Below are positions 1 to 8,747 of a DNA stretch of 64,000 bases, in pieces. The translations under genes and the position numbers were made by a program. Source of the stretch: Leucobacter luti. GTDB taxonomy: Bacteria; Actinomycetota; Actinomycetes; Actinomycetales; Microbacteriaceae. The notes under the pieces are model-generated. The model saw nothing but the letters and a program-made list of their open reading frames with translations. It was not told the origin of the DNA and searched no databases. Position 1 is the stretch's first letter. Every line of letters starts with the position of its first letter. The stretch is taken from positions 806,001-870,000 of the forward strand of contig NZ_CP080492.1 of assembly GCF_019464495.1 (NCBI RefSeq). The letters are read 5' to 3'.

Positions 1-1113
1 AAACGCCGGGTGTTCGTGCCGATTGGGCGCGTCACATCCATCGGCTCAGGACAAGTCATCACCACCGGCCTGATCAACGTGCGCCGCTTCCAGCAGCGCG
101 GCGGTGAGACCCGGATGATCGCAGAACTGATTGGGCGTGACGTGCAGCTCGCGGCTGAATCGCCGGGCGCGCCCCCGCTCACTGCGCGGATCGAAGATGC
201 AGCGATTGAGCGCGCTCGCTCGGGCGAGTGGCTGGTGTCAGAAGTGTTCGTGCGGCTGCCGAAGCCCGCCGCACCCTTTAGCCGCGGCGACGCTCGCACG
301 GTGCGCTGGTCGGACGTCCGCCTTCCTGCAGCCGGCGCGCAGTCCGCTGAACTCCTCATTCAGACCATGGTCGATCTCAAGCCAGCCGACCTCGCTGAGA
401 CGCTGCTTGAGCTGCCGCAGGCACGCATGATCGAGGTCATCGGTGAGCTCCCGGACGAGCGCGTCGCGGACGCTCTTGAAGAGATGACGGAGCCGGATCA
501 GCTCGCGCTGCTCGCGAACCTGCGCCCCGACCGCACGGCTGACGTCCTCGATCGGATGGAGCCGGACGACGCCGCCGACCTCATCTCGGCTCTGCCTACG
601 GCAAAGGGTGAGGAGCTGCTCGATCTGATGGAGCCGGAAGAGGCCGAGGACGTGCGCCGCCTGCTCGAGTACGACGCGGATACCGCTGGCGGACTCATGA
701 GCCCCTCACCGATCGTGCTCTCTGCCGAATCAAGTGTTGCCGAAGGCCTCGCGATGATCCGCCGTGCAGAGATTCCTCCGGCCATGGCATCCGCCGTGTA
801 CGTCACCCACCCGCCATACGAGACGCCCACCGGAGAGTATCTTGGCATGGCGCACTTCCAGCGCATGCTGCGCTTCCCGCCGCACGAACGTCTCGTCGCG
901 CTCGTCGACACTGAGATGGAGCCGGTGACCGTGCACGCGAGCGCTGCGGAGGTCTCACGCCGGCTCGCCAGTTACGACCTCGTCGCACTCCCCGTCGTTG
1001 ATGACCAGAACCGCCTCGTCGGCGTGGTCACCGTCGACGATGTGCTCGACCATCTGCTTCCCGATGACTGGCGGCACGCAGACGATGAGATCGAGCACGG
1101 GGCACGTCAATGA
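1..1113 (+). CDS. MgtE N-terminal/CBS domain protein (5' partial)
   Basis: The reading frame is open from the first base of the window (it begins KRRVFVPIGRVTSIG), so the true start lies upstream and the GTG at 10 is internal. The visible part has a PRC-barrel-like segment, a MgtE intracellular N domain of helical repeats (about residues 115-215, with runs such as LKPADLAETLLELP) and a CBS pair (about 230-355). There is no membrane channel domain. This is the soluble actinobacterial relative of the MgtE magnesium transporter, not the channel itself, and its substrate role is unproven. Its stop overlaps the next gene by 4 bases, so it starts a three-gene operon with the DUF1003 and Mrp genes. 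Confidence 0.85.
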   Translation, partial: KRRVFVPIGRVTSIGSGQVITTGLINVRRFQQRGGETRMIAELIGRDVQLAAESPGAPPLTARIEDAAIERARSGEWLVSEVFVRLPKPAAPFSRGDARTVRWSDVRLPAAGAQSAELLIQTMVDLKPADLAETLLELPQARMIEVIGELPDERVADALEEMTEPDQLALLANLRPDRTADVLDRMEPDDAADLISALPTAKGEELLDLMEPEEAEDVRRLLEYDADTAGGLMSPSPIVLSAESSVAEGLAMIRRAEIPPAMASAVYVTHPPYETPTGEYLGMAHFQRMLRFPPHERLVALVDTEMEPVTVHASAAEVSRRLASYDLVALPVVDDQNRLVGVVTVDDVLDHLLPDDWRHADDEIEHGARQ

Positions 1114-1784
1114 GGCTCTTCAAGCGCGATCCGGGCCTCGATGCGCCCCGTGTGGCAAGCTCGCGCGCGACGCGAACGAGCGGCAGCGCAGCGCAGCGTG
1201 TCAGCGGGAACGAACGGTTCGGTCGGTGGACTGAGGGCATTGCACGCGGTATGGGCACCCCGTGGTTCCTGCTCTGCCTCACATTTTTCTGTATTGCCTG
1301 GCTCGCGTTCAATACGTGGGGTCCGCAGGATTGGCGCTTCGACTCGGCCGCGCTCGGGTTCACTGCGCTCACGCTGATCCTGTCACTCCAAGCTTCCTAC
1401 GCGGCTCCCATGATTTTGCTTGCGCAGAACCGTCAGGACGACCGAGACCGCGTGCAGATTGAGCAGGATCGCCAGCGTGCTGAGCGCGCGCTGGCCGATA
1501 CGGAGTTCCTCGCCCGCGAGGTCGTTGCGCTGCGGCTTGCTATGAAGGATCTGCCCGATCGGGACTTCCTGCGCGCAGAGCTCCGCGCGTTGCTCGCCGA
1601 GCTCGAACACGAGCCGGAACCGGAGCAGAAACCGGAACCGGAACGAGAACCGGAACCGGAACCAACGCAGGTACCGGCACCGGCACCAACGCAGGAACCG
1701 GCACCCGAGCTTGTGCGCGAGTCGGATCCACCGCTCACAGCGAACCATGCCCCAGCTGCAGACTCCGAGGAGGACCGCACGTGA
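1110..1784 (+). CDS. DUF1003 family membrane protein
   Basis: This 224-residue protein has the DUF1003 layout. Two membrane helices (about residues 50-70 and 81-104) contain the family signature around TPWFLL and LSLQASYAAPMILLAQNRQ, and a charged, probably coiled-coil segment (about 105-165) follows. The C-terminal 55 residues are a low-complexity Glu-Pro/Pro-Ala tail encoded by an imperfect hexanucleotide repeat at about 1611-1700, longer than in typical family members. The ATG overlaps the stop of the upstream MgtE-N gene (ATGA). DUF1003 and MgtE-N/CBS genes are commonly neighbours in actinobacteria, which hints at a shared job in ion homeostasis, but the biochemical function is unknown. 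Confidence 0.85.
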   Translation: MRLFKRDPGLDAPRVASSRATRTSGSAAQRVSGNERFGRWTEGIARGMGTPWFLLCLTFFCIAWLAFNTWGPQDWRFDSAALGFTALTLILSLQASYAAPMILLAQNRQDDRDRVQIEQDRQRAERALADTEFLAREVVALRLAMKDLPDRDFLRAELRALLAELEHEPEPEQKPEPEREPEPEPTQVPAPAPTQEPAPELVRESDPPLTANHAPAADSEEDRT

Positions 1785-2947
1785 CCGCACGCGAATCCGG
1801 TTCAGCCCCCGAGCGAGCGGTGTGGGACGCGCTCGACCGGGTGCGAGACCCGGAGATTCTGCAGCCGATCACGCAGCTCGGCATGGTGCAGGATGTACGA
1901 GTCGATGACGCGGGCCACGCCCACGTGTCCATTCTGCTCACGATCGCTGGGTGCCCTGCCGCACGTCGGATCGAAAGCGATACGCAGGCCGCCGCGGCGA
2001 GCGCGCGCGGCGTCACGTCTGCTGCAGTCACTGTCGGTGTGATGACCCCGGCACAGCGCCACGCGTTCACGGAGCGGGTTCGGGGCCCTGGCGGTGTGCG
2101 GCCTCAGCAATTCGGCCCTGATTCCCTTACTCGCGTGATCACCGTCACGAGCGGCAAGGGCGGCGTTGGCAAGTCGTCGCTGACGGCGGGGCTCGCGGTC
2201 GCACTCGCCGCACAGGGCCTCTCCGTCGGCCTGATTGACGCTGATGTCTTCGGTTTCTCCATCCCCGGCATCCTGGGTCTGAGTCGCGACGGGACCGTTG
2301 CACAACCGACGCGAGTCGATGACATGATCCTGCCTCCTGTCGCCCACGGGGTGAAGGTGATCTCGATCGGCATGTTCCTGGGCGATGCGGATCCGCGCAC
2401 CACTGCGGTGTCATGGCGCGGCCCAATGCTCCATCGCACCATCGAGCAATTCCTACGCGATGTGTGGTTCGGTGATCTCGATGTGCTGCTGCTGGATCTG
2501 CCGCCCGGCACCGGTGACATCGCAATCAGTGTTGGCCAGCTGCTCCCGAACGCTGAGGTGCTCGTGGTGACGACTCCGCAGGAGGCCGCTGCGGATGTTG
2601 CGGTGCGGAGCGCTCTGGTCGCACGGCAAACCGGGCAGCGCGTGATCGGCGTTGTAGAGAACATGGCAGGGCTCACACAGCCAGACGGCACCGTGATCGA
2701 GGTCTTTGGCAGCGGAGGTGGTTCCCTCGTGGCCCAGCGACTGAGCGACGAGGAGCATGGCACTGTGCCCCTGCTCGGGAGTGTGCCGCTCAGCCCCGCG
2801 TTCCGCGAACGCGGGGACGCTGGCGATCCCGCGGTGCTCTCTCATCCCACCGATCCTGCGGCCGCCGAAGTGATTCGGGTGGCGGCGGAGGTGGCAGCGC
2901 TTGGCCGCGGGCTCGCTGGTCGCTCACTCGGGATCGCGACCCGCTGA
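1781..2947 (+). CDS. mrp: Mrp/NBP35-family ATP-binding protein (Fe-S carrier)
   Basis: A 388-residue P-loop ATPase of the Mrp/ApbC family, expected to bind ATP and carry or insert iron-sulfur clusters in the cytoplasm. An N-terminal DUF59 (MIP18-like) domain spans about residues 10-85. The deviant Walker A loop GKGGVGKSS lies near 127, followed by LIDADVFGFSIPGILGL and the DLPPGTGD motif. The C-terminal CxxC seen in many Mrp proteins is absent: ENMAGL is followed by an FGSGGG segment, as is usual in actinobacterial members. The GTG start is coupled to the DUF1003 gene by a GTGA overlap. Family assignment is firm; the client proteins are unknown. Confidence 0.92.
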   Translation: MTARESGSAPERAVWDALDRVRDPEILQPITQLGMVQDVRVDDAGHAHVSILLTIAGCPAARRIESDTQAAAASARGVTSAAVTVGVMTPAQRHAFTERVRGPGGVRPQQFGPDSLTRVITVTSGKGGVGKSSLTAGLAVALAAQGLSVGLIDADVFGFSIPGILGLSRDGTVAQPTRVDDMILPPVAHGVKVISIGMFLGDADPRTTAVSWRGPMLHRTIEQFLRDVWFGDLDVLLLDLPPGTGDIAISVGQLLPNAEVLVVTTPQEAAADVAVRSALVARQTGQRVIGVVENMAGLTQPDGTVIEVFGSGGGSLVAQRLSDEEHGTVPLLGSVPLSPAFRERGDAGDPAVLSHPTDPAAAEVIRVAAEVAALGRGLAGRSLGIATR

Positions 2948-3007
2948 GGACCTGAGCACTCGCCGTGGGCGGTCGCTCGGTCTCTCGCTCGCTCGCTCGC
3001 TCAGAAG

Positions 3008-4810
3008 CTACGCGCTGAGCAGCCGTTCGGCGACCGGCCGCGGCTTGCCGAATAGGTAGCCCTGGAACGCGTCGACCCCGATCTCCCGCAGCTTCGAAAA
3101 CTGGTCTTCGGTTTCAACCCCTTCGGCTACCACTTGCAGGTGGAAGTTGCGCCCCAGCCACACGATCGTCTGAGCGATCGCCGCCGCGTGCGGATCCTCC
3201 ACGACGGAGGAAACGAAGGAACGGTCGATCTTGAGTTGCTGCACCGGGAGGTGCTGCAGGTAGCTCAGCGACGAATAGCCTGTGCCAAAATCATCCAGCG
3301 AAGACTGCACGCCCTCGGTGCGGAGCATGCCAAGCACTCCGACGGTGCGGTCGAGATCGGAGTGCAGCACGCTCTCCGTCAGCTCAACGGTGAGCCGATC
3401 GGGCCGCACACCATGCCGCGCGATGATCTCGCGTACGCGCTCGCCAAAGCCGTCAACTCGCAGTTGACGCTCGCTGAGGTTCACGGAGAAGGTGAGATCA
3501 GCTCGCGCAGGATCGAGACTCCACGCCGAGAGCGTGCGACAGGCTTCTTCGAGCACCCAGTCACCGATCTCCACGATCACGCCGGTCTGCTCCGCGAGCG
3601 GAATGAAATCGTCGGGTGCGACAGTCCCGAGCACGCTGCTGAACCAGCGGATCAGCCCTTCTTCGCCGATGACGCGGCGCTCCCGGTTCACAATTGGCTG
3701 CGCAAACAACTGCAGCTCGCCTTTTTCGATGCCGCGGTGCAATTCAGAGATCAGCTGGACTCGACCCTGTGCCTCGCTCAGCATGCGCTGTCGGAACTGT
3801 CTCAGCCTCCGGGAGCCGCCCTCGCGTCTGGCGCGCTTGCGCGCGATCTCCGAACACTTCACGACCTCGTGCGGATCGTCGGTCACGATGAACTCGTTTG
3901 CCGGGCAGCCGGGCTCACCGTCTGCTCGCACGGCCCCGGGCTGCGCCGCCCAGAGCACGTACCCAACGCTCGCCGACACTTCGATCTGCACGCCGGAACC
4001 GAGCTCAAGCGGGCCGCTGAGTTCTGCGAGGACCTGTTCGATCAACGCGAGACACGCAATCTCGGCTTCGCGAGCATCTGCCCCGAGTTCGGGGAGCATG
4101 ATCCCGAAGGTGTTGGAGCCGATTCGGCCGACTCTGCCGCCGGCCCGCTCGACTCGCTGCAGTCGCTGAGAGGATTCGAGCAGCAGTCGATCCCCGGCTT
4201 CGAAGCCGAATGCGTCGTTCACGACGGAGAGTTCATCGACGCTCACCGAGACGAACGCGTTGAATCCAGACCCGGATCCGGCGGCCAGTTCCGATTCAAT
4301 CGTGCGCAGCATCGATTCACGGTTGACCAGCCCCGTCACCGAGTCAAAGTATGCGAGCCTGCGTACTTCCTCTTCAGCGAGGTGGCGATTCGTTTCCTCA
4401 GCGCGAATCGACACGTAGCGCCCCGGCTTCCCCCGCTCATCGAGCAGGGGAATGATGGTGGTATCCACCCAGTACTCCGACCCGTCTTTCGCGCGATTGC
4501 AGATCTCGTTTTTCCACACCTCGCCACGCCCAATCACGCGCCACATCTCTTTGAAGAACTCTTTTGGGTGCCGACCAGAGTTGATGATTCCGTGCGTTTG
4601 GCCGAGGAGCTCCTCGCGGGAGTACTTCGAGATTTCGCAGAATCGGTCGTTGACGTGCGTAATGATGCCGCGGCGATCCGTGATCGCGATAATCGAGGTC
4701 GTGTCAAGCGCGTACATGATTTCGTCGAGCACCTGCTGCGGCGCCGGGTGCTGCGCTGACACGGGCCTGGAGTGATCCCCGCCCTGGTCGTGTGCAGCGC
4801 GGAAGATCAT
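3008..4810 (-). CDS. PAS-GGDEF-EAL protein, likely c-di-GMP phosphodiesterase
   Basis: I place the start at the ATG at 4810 (MIFRAAHDQGG), just after tatB. A longer frame exists but would run through tatB. The 600-residue protein has a PAS domain (about 28-145), a GGDEF domain (150-287) and an EAL domain (355-595). The GGDEF signature is degenerate, reading GSNTF at 231-235, so cyclase activity is unlikely. The EAL signature reads EGL at 384-386, but the other catalytic positions are present: N444, E476, DDFGTGYSS from 506, K527, E563 and Q583. The simplest reading is a cyclic-di-GMP phosphodiesterase tuned by PAS input and perhaps by GTP binding in the degenerate domain. There are no membrane segments. 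Confidence 0.9.
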   Translation of the reverse strand: MIFRAAHDQGGDHSRPVSAQHPAPQQVLDEIMYALDTTSIIAITDRRGIITHVNDRFCEISKYSREELLGQTHGIINSGRHPKEFFKEMWRVIGRGEVWKNEICNRAKDGSEYWVDTTIIPLLDERGKPGRYVSIRAEETNRHLAEEEVRRLAYFDSVTGLVNRESMLRTIESELAAGSGSGFNAFVSVSVDELSVVNDAFGFEAGDRLLLESSQRLQRVERAGGRVGRIGSNTFGIMLPELGADAREAEIACLALIEQVLAELSGPLELGSGVQIEVSASVGYVLWAAQPGAVRADGEPGCPANEFIVTDDPHEVVKCSEIARKRARREGGSRRLRQFRQRMLSEAQGRVQLISELHRGIEKGELQLFAQPIVNRERRVIGEEGLIRWFSSVLGTVAPDDFIPLAEQTGVIVEIGDWVLEEACRTLSAWSLDPARADLTFSVNLSERQLRVDGFGERVREIIARHGVRPDRLTVELTESVLHSDLDRTVGVLGMLRTEGVQSSLDDFGTGYSSLSYLQHLPVQQLKIDRSFVSSVVEDPHAAAIAQTIVWLGRNFHLQVVAEGVETEDQFSKLREIGVDAFQGYLFGKPRPVAERLLSA

Positions 4811-4826
4811 GTTCGAGCCCCCGCGA

Positions 4827-5198
4827 TCACGTCGCTTCCTCGTCGAAATAGACACCGCCAGCGGGTGGAACCGCCGCCGCTGCTGCCGCGCGGCGTTCGG
4901 CCGCCTCTGAAACTCGGGCTCTTCGTGCTGCGGCGTGCGCTTCACGCTCGTCCTCGACGAGAGCGTCACGAATGATTCTGCGCGGGTCGTACTGGCGCGG
5001 ATCCAACTGGCGCCAGTCCACCTCGTCGAATTCCGGACCCATTTCGTCTTTGAGCCGATCCTTGGCCCCGTCCGCCATCCGCTTGAGATTGCGCACGAGT
5101 TCACCGAACTTGCGTGCGTATTCCGGAAGTCGTTCCGGACCCAGCAAAAAGAGGGCGATCACGAGGATCACCAGTATCTTTTCAAAGTTGAGGCCCAT
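4827..5198 (-). CDS. tatB: Sec-independent protein translocase subunit TatB (TatA/B family)
   Basis: A 123-residue protein starting MGLNFEKILVILVIAL. It has one short N-terminal membrane helix (about 5-20), the GPERLP hinge, an amphipathic helix (about 26-50) and a long charged, alanine-rich tail ending FDEEAT. The GPERLP hinge with a leading acidic residue fits TatB better than TatA. TatB helps form the receptor that hands folded, twin-arginine proteins to the TatA pore. A likely client in this window is the DyP peroxidase at 36657. A TACGAT hexamer 7 bases upstream of the ATG suggests a leaderless transcript. TatA versus TatB cannot be settled without the other tat genes. Confidence 0.88.
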   Translation of the reverse strand: MGLNFEKILVILVIALFLLGPERLPEYARKFGELVRNLKRMADGAKDRLKDEMGPEFDEVDWRQLDPRQYDPRRIIRDALVEDEREAHAAARRARVSEAAERRAAAAAAVPPAGGVYFDEEAT

Positions 5199-5205
5199 TG
5201 GAGCT

Positions 5206-5211
5206 ATCGTA
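5206..5211 (-). promoter_or_regulatory. Candidate -10 hexamer of tatB (leaderless)
   Basis: On the minus strand TACGAT is followed by 7 bases and then the tatB ATG, with no Shine-Dalgarno sequence between. This is the spacing expected when transcription starts at the start codon. No convincing -35 was identified. Confidence 0.5.
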
Positions 5212-5381
5212 GCGCTCGACCAGCCCCGAATGGCGGAAGTTCGATGTGTGGAATCCGAGGCAACCACGCGTGGCAGCATAGGGCTCGCGGCACTCTGGCT
5301 CTACGCTAGGGAGAGCGCTCGACCGGGCAGCTCCGGGAATCCGGGATTGACGGTTCGTTGCGGATCATTTCGGAGGGAATC

Positions 5382-6014
5382 TTGAGCAAGCTCGAACGCA
5401 ATTGGCAGTACGCCGAACAGTACCCGGGCGAGACCGAGGCGCTCGTGCGCGCCAGGCGACTCTCGCTCGAGCTCGGGATCGAGCCGGTCAGCCGGTCGAT
5501 CGGGGCGCAGCTCTCGGGCCTTGCAGTGCTCACGCGCGCACAGGCCGTGTGCGAAGTGGGCACCGGGGTCGGCGTGAGTGGGCTCTCTCTGCTCCGGCAT
5601 GCCCCCGAGGCCACGCTCACGTCAATCGAGATCGAACCGGAGCACCTGCGCGAGGCACGCACGATGTTTGCCGAGGGCGGGATCCCTGCGTCGCGGCTGC
5701 GCGCGATCGAAGGCGACGCGCGCCACGTCATGCCGCGGCTCAACCTCGCATCGTACGATCTCGTGCTGCTCGATGCGGACCCCGCGCAGCTGCTTGAACA
5801 CTTCGAGTATGCGCTCGGCATTGTGCGCCAGGGCGGCTGCATCGTCGTGCCAGGAGCCTTTGCGCACGGCCGAGTACCCGATCCCGCTGCACGCGACGCT
5901 GAGACCCAGGCGGTGCGGGATCTCTTGACGCTCGTCTCGGAGTCACCCGCGATCGCCCCGATGCTGTCGCCTGCCGGCGACGGTCTGCTCACGCTGGTAC
6001 GCCTCGACGGCTAA
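5382..6014 (+). CDS. SAM-dependent O-methyltransferase
   Basis: A class I SAM-dependent methyltransferase of the small-molecule O-methyltransferase (methyltransf_3) family, 210 residues. The start is the TTG at 5382, because GGAGGG lies 5 bases before it; an upstream TTG at 5358 has no ribosome site. Visible motifs are the glycine-rich loop VCEVGTGVGVSG (about 55-66), an acidic residue at the end of the next strand (IEIEPE), and DLVLLDADPAQ, the metal/substrate-side motif. It is divergent from tatB, a neighbourhood also seen in other actinobacteria, where the substrate is likewise unknown. Confidence 0.88.
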   Translation: MSKLERNWQYAEQYPGETEALVRARRLSLELGIEPVSRSIGAQLSGLAVLTRAQAVCEVGTGVGVSGLSLLRHAPEATLTSIEIEPEHLREARTMFAEGGIPASRLRAIEGDARHVMPRLNLASYDLVLLDADPAQLLEHFEYALGIVRQGGCIVVPGAFAHGRVPDPAARDAETQAVRDLLTLVSESPAIAPMLSPAGDGLLTLVRLDG

Positions 6015-6063
6015 CGAAGGCTGAGTTGCCGCTGTCCGGGGTGAGCGGGCGGGAGGGGCCTGG

Positions 6064-6432
6064 CTAACGCGCCACAAGCAGAGCGAGCACCGCGAGTACG
6101 ACGGAGAGCGGCGTCATCACGGCCCGCTCCTTCGGCGAACGCGAGATGAGGTTCATGATCGCGCCGAGCACGAAGTAGCCGAACACGATCCAGGCCGCTG
6201 GCCGCGCAACCGCGTCGGGCAGCAGCGTGACGATTCCGGCTCGTGACAGCATGATCCCTGCCAGAATCGCGTAGAGCACCACGCTGACAGCGGAGCCGAT
6301 CCGGAGACGGACTGGGAGGACTCCTGCGTGCTGACCGCCCCACGCATACGCGCCGAGCGGCGCACCACACGCGAGCGCAATCTGAAACACTGCGAGGGCC
6401 GCGAGCACGGCGGAGCAGAGGATCGCTGGCAT
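6064..6432 (-). CDS. Small four-helix membrane protein, unknown function
   Basis: I start this at the ATG at 6432 (MPAILCSAVLAALAVFQIAL), giving 122 residues. Four hydrophobic segments account for nearly the whole protein (around 1-20, 37-57, 65-88 and 103-122), and the short loops are basic. I do not recognise a named family or catalytic motif. A TACACT hexamer lies 6 bases upstream of the ATG, consistent with a leaderless transcript. The gene stands alone between the O-methyltransferase, with which it converges, and the surface phosphatase. Confidence 0.7.
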   Translation of the reverse strand: MPAILCSAVLAALAVFQIALACGAPLGAYAWGGQHAGVLPVRLRIGSAVSVVLYAILAGIMLSRAGIVTLLPDAVARPAAWIVFGYFVLGAIMNLISRSPKERAVMTPLSVVLAVLALLVAR

Positions 6433-6438
6433 GCCGTC

Positions 6439-6444
6439 AGTGTA
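6439..6444 (-). promoter_or_regulatory. Candidate -10 hexamer of the 6064-6432 gene
   Basis: TACACT on the minus strand ends 6 bases before the ATG at 6432 and no ribosome-binding site is visible, so a leaderless message is likely. Confidence 0.45.
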
Positions 6445-6596
6445 GCGCTGGGGCGGGCCCATGGGAGGCTCCGGCTGCGCGCGGACGGGCGAGCGGCTTC
6501 CTGGCCGACTGGAAGCCGCTCGCTCGTGCACACTTCACTCCGCGCCGGAATGGACAGCCTCGCTCGTGAGCCGGGCTGCGCCAGATCGAGCGGGTA

Positions 6597-8747
6597 CTAG
6601 GACGAGCGGCGACGCCGAGCCAGCAGCATTCCAGCCCCAGCAAGCACGACGATCGCGGCAGCACCGACGAGCACTACGGGTGCCCCCGCAGCGCCGGTCA
6701 CTGCGAGTTGTGCGCCGCCGCGTGCGACAGATCCTGCTGGCTGTCCCGTGCCAGGAGTTTCGGGAGCTGGATTCTCCGCGCCAGGAGGAGTGCTGGGATC
6801 GGTTCCTGGGTCCGCACCTGGCTCCGTTCCGGGATCAGTGCCGGGGTCCGTCCCGGGATCCGTGCCCGGGTCCGTACCTGGGTCCGTTCCGGGGTCCGTT
6901 CCGGGGTCAGTGCCCGGATCAGTCCCCGGGCCAGGAGCCGTCGTGACCGTGAGCGGCTGCGCGATTTCGGAACCGTCTGCGCGAATCACGACGAGGGTGT
7001 GCTCGCCTGCCGGGGTTGCCTCAGGGATGATCAGCTCGTGGGACAGCGCACCTGTGTCGTCCGCCGTCGCGTGCCCCAGCTCCTGCGGTGTTGAGCGGAG
7101 CTCCGCAACGATCGTCTCTCCTGCACCAAACCCGGAACCGGCAATCGTCACGGTTCCGCCAGCCGCGACGGTGCTCTCGGAGATCGAGAACTCAGCCGGG
7201 GCAACCGGCGCCTCCGGCTGGCTGAAGCGCACCTGATCGATCACCCAGAACGCACTGTTGTTCCCGGAGTAGGAGAACTGCAGACTCATCGTCTGCGGAA
7301 GCGCGCCTGCGGCATCGCGTGGGAGGTCGATCGTCATGTGCTCGACGGCGTTGACCGGGTTTTCGCGGGTTCCATCAGATTGGTAGTCAACGAGTTTCTG
7401 ACGCGGAATCCCGGACGCGGCATCGAACGTCGCCCACACACTCGCCCCCTGTGGGCCGTCAACGGCGTAATCAGACACGAACGATACCTGGGCGGTGTCT
7501 GCCCCGTTCAGCTCGTAGGCCGGGCTCACGAGCGTCGAGTCGAAGGTGTTTCCACCGCGCGGGCTGACGTCTGCCCACTCGTCTGAATCGGCAACTGCAA
7601 ACACATCACGCGAGCGCACATTGTTCTCACGGTGCTGGCCGAGCTCGACGTTCGAGAAGAAGTCATCGGTCATGAATGTCCAGCCGTGGAACTCCGGGGC
7701 ACCGCCAGAGGGCATGCGTGAGTTATCCACTGACCAGCCGGAGGGCGCCTGGTCAGTCCAGCCCAGTAGCTGGCCGGGGCCAGACTCCTGCTGCGCGGTT
7801 CGGAGTTGCGGCCGAAGCGTGTCGAAGTCATCGGCATGCAGCGCGTTCACCGCGGTTCCGTCAAGGTCCCAGGCCGGATCGATTGCGAGGCCGTCGTGTG
7901 CGAGCACCGTTGGCGCGATGTCCGAGATCCGCACGTCGTGCCGCACCGTTCCGGGAGCGAACTCGGATCCCTGTGCGATGACATAGGTCTTGCGTTCAAG
8001 CTTCGTGGAGCCGCCGTGACCCCCACCCGGCGTGTGACCATGGTCGGAGGTGACGAGGATCAACCAGTCCTCGGCGGCGTAGTTCGGCCGCGCTTCCACG
8101 GCCGCGACCATCTGGCCGATCTGCGCGTCTGCCACGGTGAGGGCGTCGCGATATGCCTGTGAGCTCGAACCTGAGCTGTGCCCAGCGCCATCGACTTCGT
8201 CGAGGTGCACGAACAGATCGTCGGTCTCTGGCAACTGCAGCTGCGCCACGGCGCGGCTCGTCGTGTCGACGTCGCCTGAGCCCTGCGCACGCAGGTCGAC
8301 CGCGGAACCAAAGATGGTCGTGGAGATCGGTCCCCAGGTGCCAATGGTTGCGGTGCTTCGATCCGGCGCTGCCGCCTCGATCCGGCTGAGATAGTCGGGG
8401 TACTGCGCGTAGTTAGGGGCACTAAAGTTGTTGTCAACGACCCGATGCTTGTCTGGCCACACCCCTGTCGCGATACTCGACCAGCCCGGCCCTGACACGG
8501 TGGGTGCCATCGGATTCGCGGGCATATTGCTTGCAGCGGTCAACCCACCCGCTTGCAGCGCCTGAACGTTCGGCATGCTGGCGCCGGTCATCGCGTCAAA
8601 CGCCGCACCGTCGACGCCGATCACGAGGGTCTTCGGTGTGGCGGCTCGGTCCGGCAGCGCGTGAGCAGCGGGAGCGATGCCTGCGCACACTCCCACCACC
8701 CCCAGGGCGATTGCGCCAATCGACGCTGCGAATGCGTGTGTTCTCAC
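6597..8747 (-). CDS. Sortase-anchored alkaline phosphatase/phosphodiesterase-like surface protein
   Basis: A 716-residue secreted enzyme of the type I phosphodiesterase/nucleotide pyrophosphatase branch of the alkaline phosphatase superfamily. A signal peptide covers about residues 1-30. The metal site is visible as VIGVDG (D46), a nucleophile loop TVSGPGWSS (probably S85), DEVDGAGH and SDHGHTPGG. A carbohydrate-binding-like region and an Ig-like stretch follow, then a PGTD tetrapeptide repeat stalk. The C-terminus is a sorting signal: LAVTG at 681-685, a hydrophobic helix and ARRRRSS. LAxTG is typical of actinobacterial class E sortases, so the protein should end up on the cell wall and release phosphate or cleave phosphodiesters outside the cell. 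The substrate is not determined. The start codon is GTG. Confidence 0.85.
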   Translation of the reverse strand: MRTHAFAASIGAIALGVVGVCAGIAPAAHALPDRAATPKTLVIGVDGAAFDAMTGASMPNVQALQAGGLTAASNMPANPMAPTVSGPGWSSIATGVWPDKHRVVDNNFSAPNYAQYPDYLSRIEAAAPDRSTATIGTWGPISTTIFGSAVDLRAQGSGDVDTTSRAVAQLQLPETDDLFVHLDEVDGAGHSSGSSSQAYRDALTVADAQIGQMVAAVEARPNYAAEDWLILVTSDHGHTPGGGHGGSTKLERKTYVIAQGSEFAPGTVRHDVRISDIAPTVLAHDGLAIDPAWDLDGTAVNALHADDFDTLRPQLRTAQQESGPGQLLGWTDQAPSGWSVDNSRMPSGGAPEFHGWTFMTDDFFSNVELGQHRENNVRSRDVFAVADSDEWADVSPRGGNTFDSTLVSPAYELNGADTAQVSFVSDYAVDGPQGASVWATFDAASGIPRQKLVDYQSDGTRENPVNAVEHMTIDLPRDAAGALPQTMSLQFSYSGNNSAFWVIDQVRFSQPEAPVAPAEFSISESTVAAGGTVTIAGSGFGAGETIVAELRSTPQELGHATADDTGALSHELIIPEATPAGEHTLVVIRADGSEIAQPLTVTTAPGPGTDPGTDPGTDPGTDPGTDPGTDPGTDPGTDPGTEPGADPGTDPSTPPGAENPAPETPGTGQPAGSVARGGAQLAVTGAAGAPVVLVGAAAIVVLAGAGMLLARRRRSS
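6796..6933 (-). repeat. 12-bp tandem repeat encoding the PGTD stalk
   Basis: About eleven copies of a 12-base unit encode Pro-Gly-Thr-Asp (with a few Glu, Ala or Ser variants) between the folded domains and the LAVTG anchor of the surface phosphatase. Third-position variation among copies shows selection on the peptide. Copy number is likely to vary between strains. Confidence 0.85.

Noticed and set aside
2985..3002. (TCGC)4 microsatellite downstream of mrp
   Set aside because: Too short to be informative and lies in the gap between two convergent genes.
3134..4759. Long plus-strand open frame (541 codons) opposite the GGDEF-EAL gene
   Set aside because: It is antisense to a protein with clear domains and has no family resemblance or ribosome site; such shadows are common in high-GC DNA.
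4811..5104. N-terminal extension of the GGDEF-EAL protein by 98 codons
   Set aside because: It would overlap most of tatB, has no homology, and a good ATG lies at 4810 immediately after tatB.
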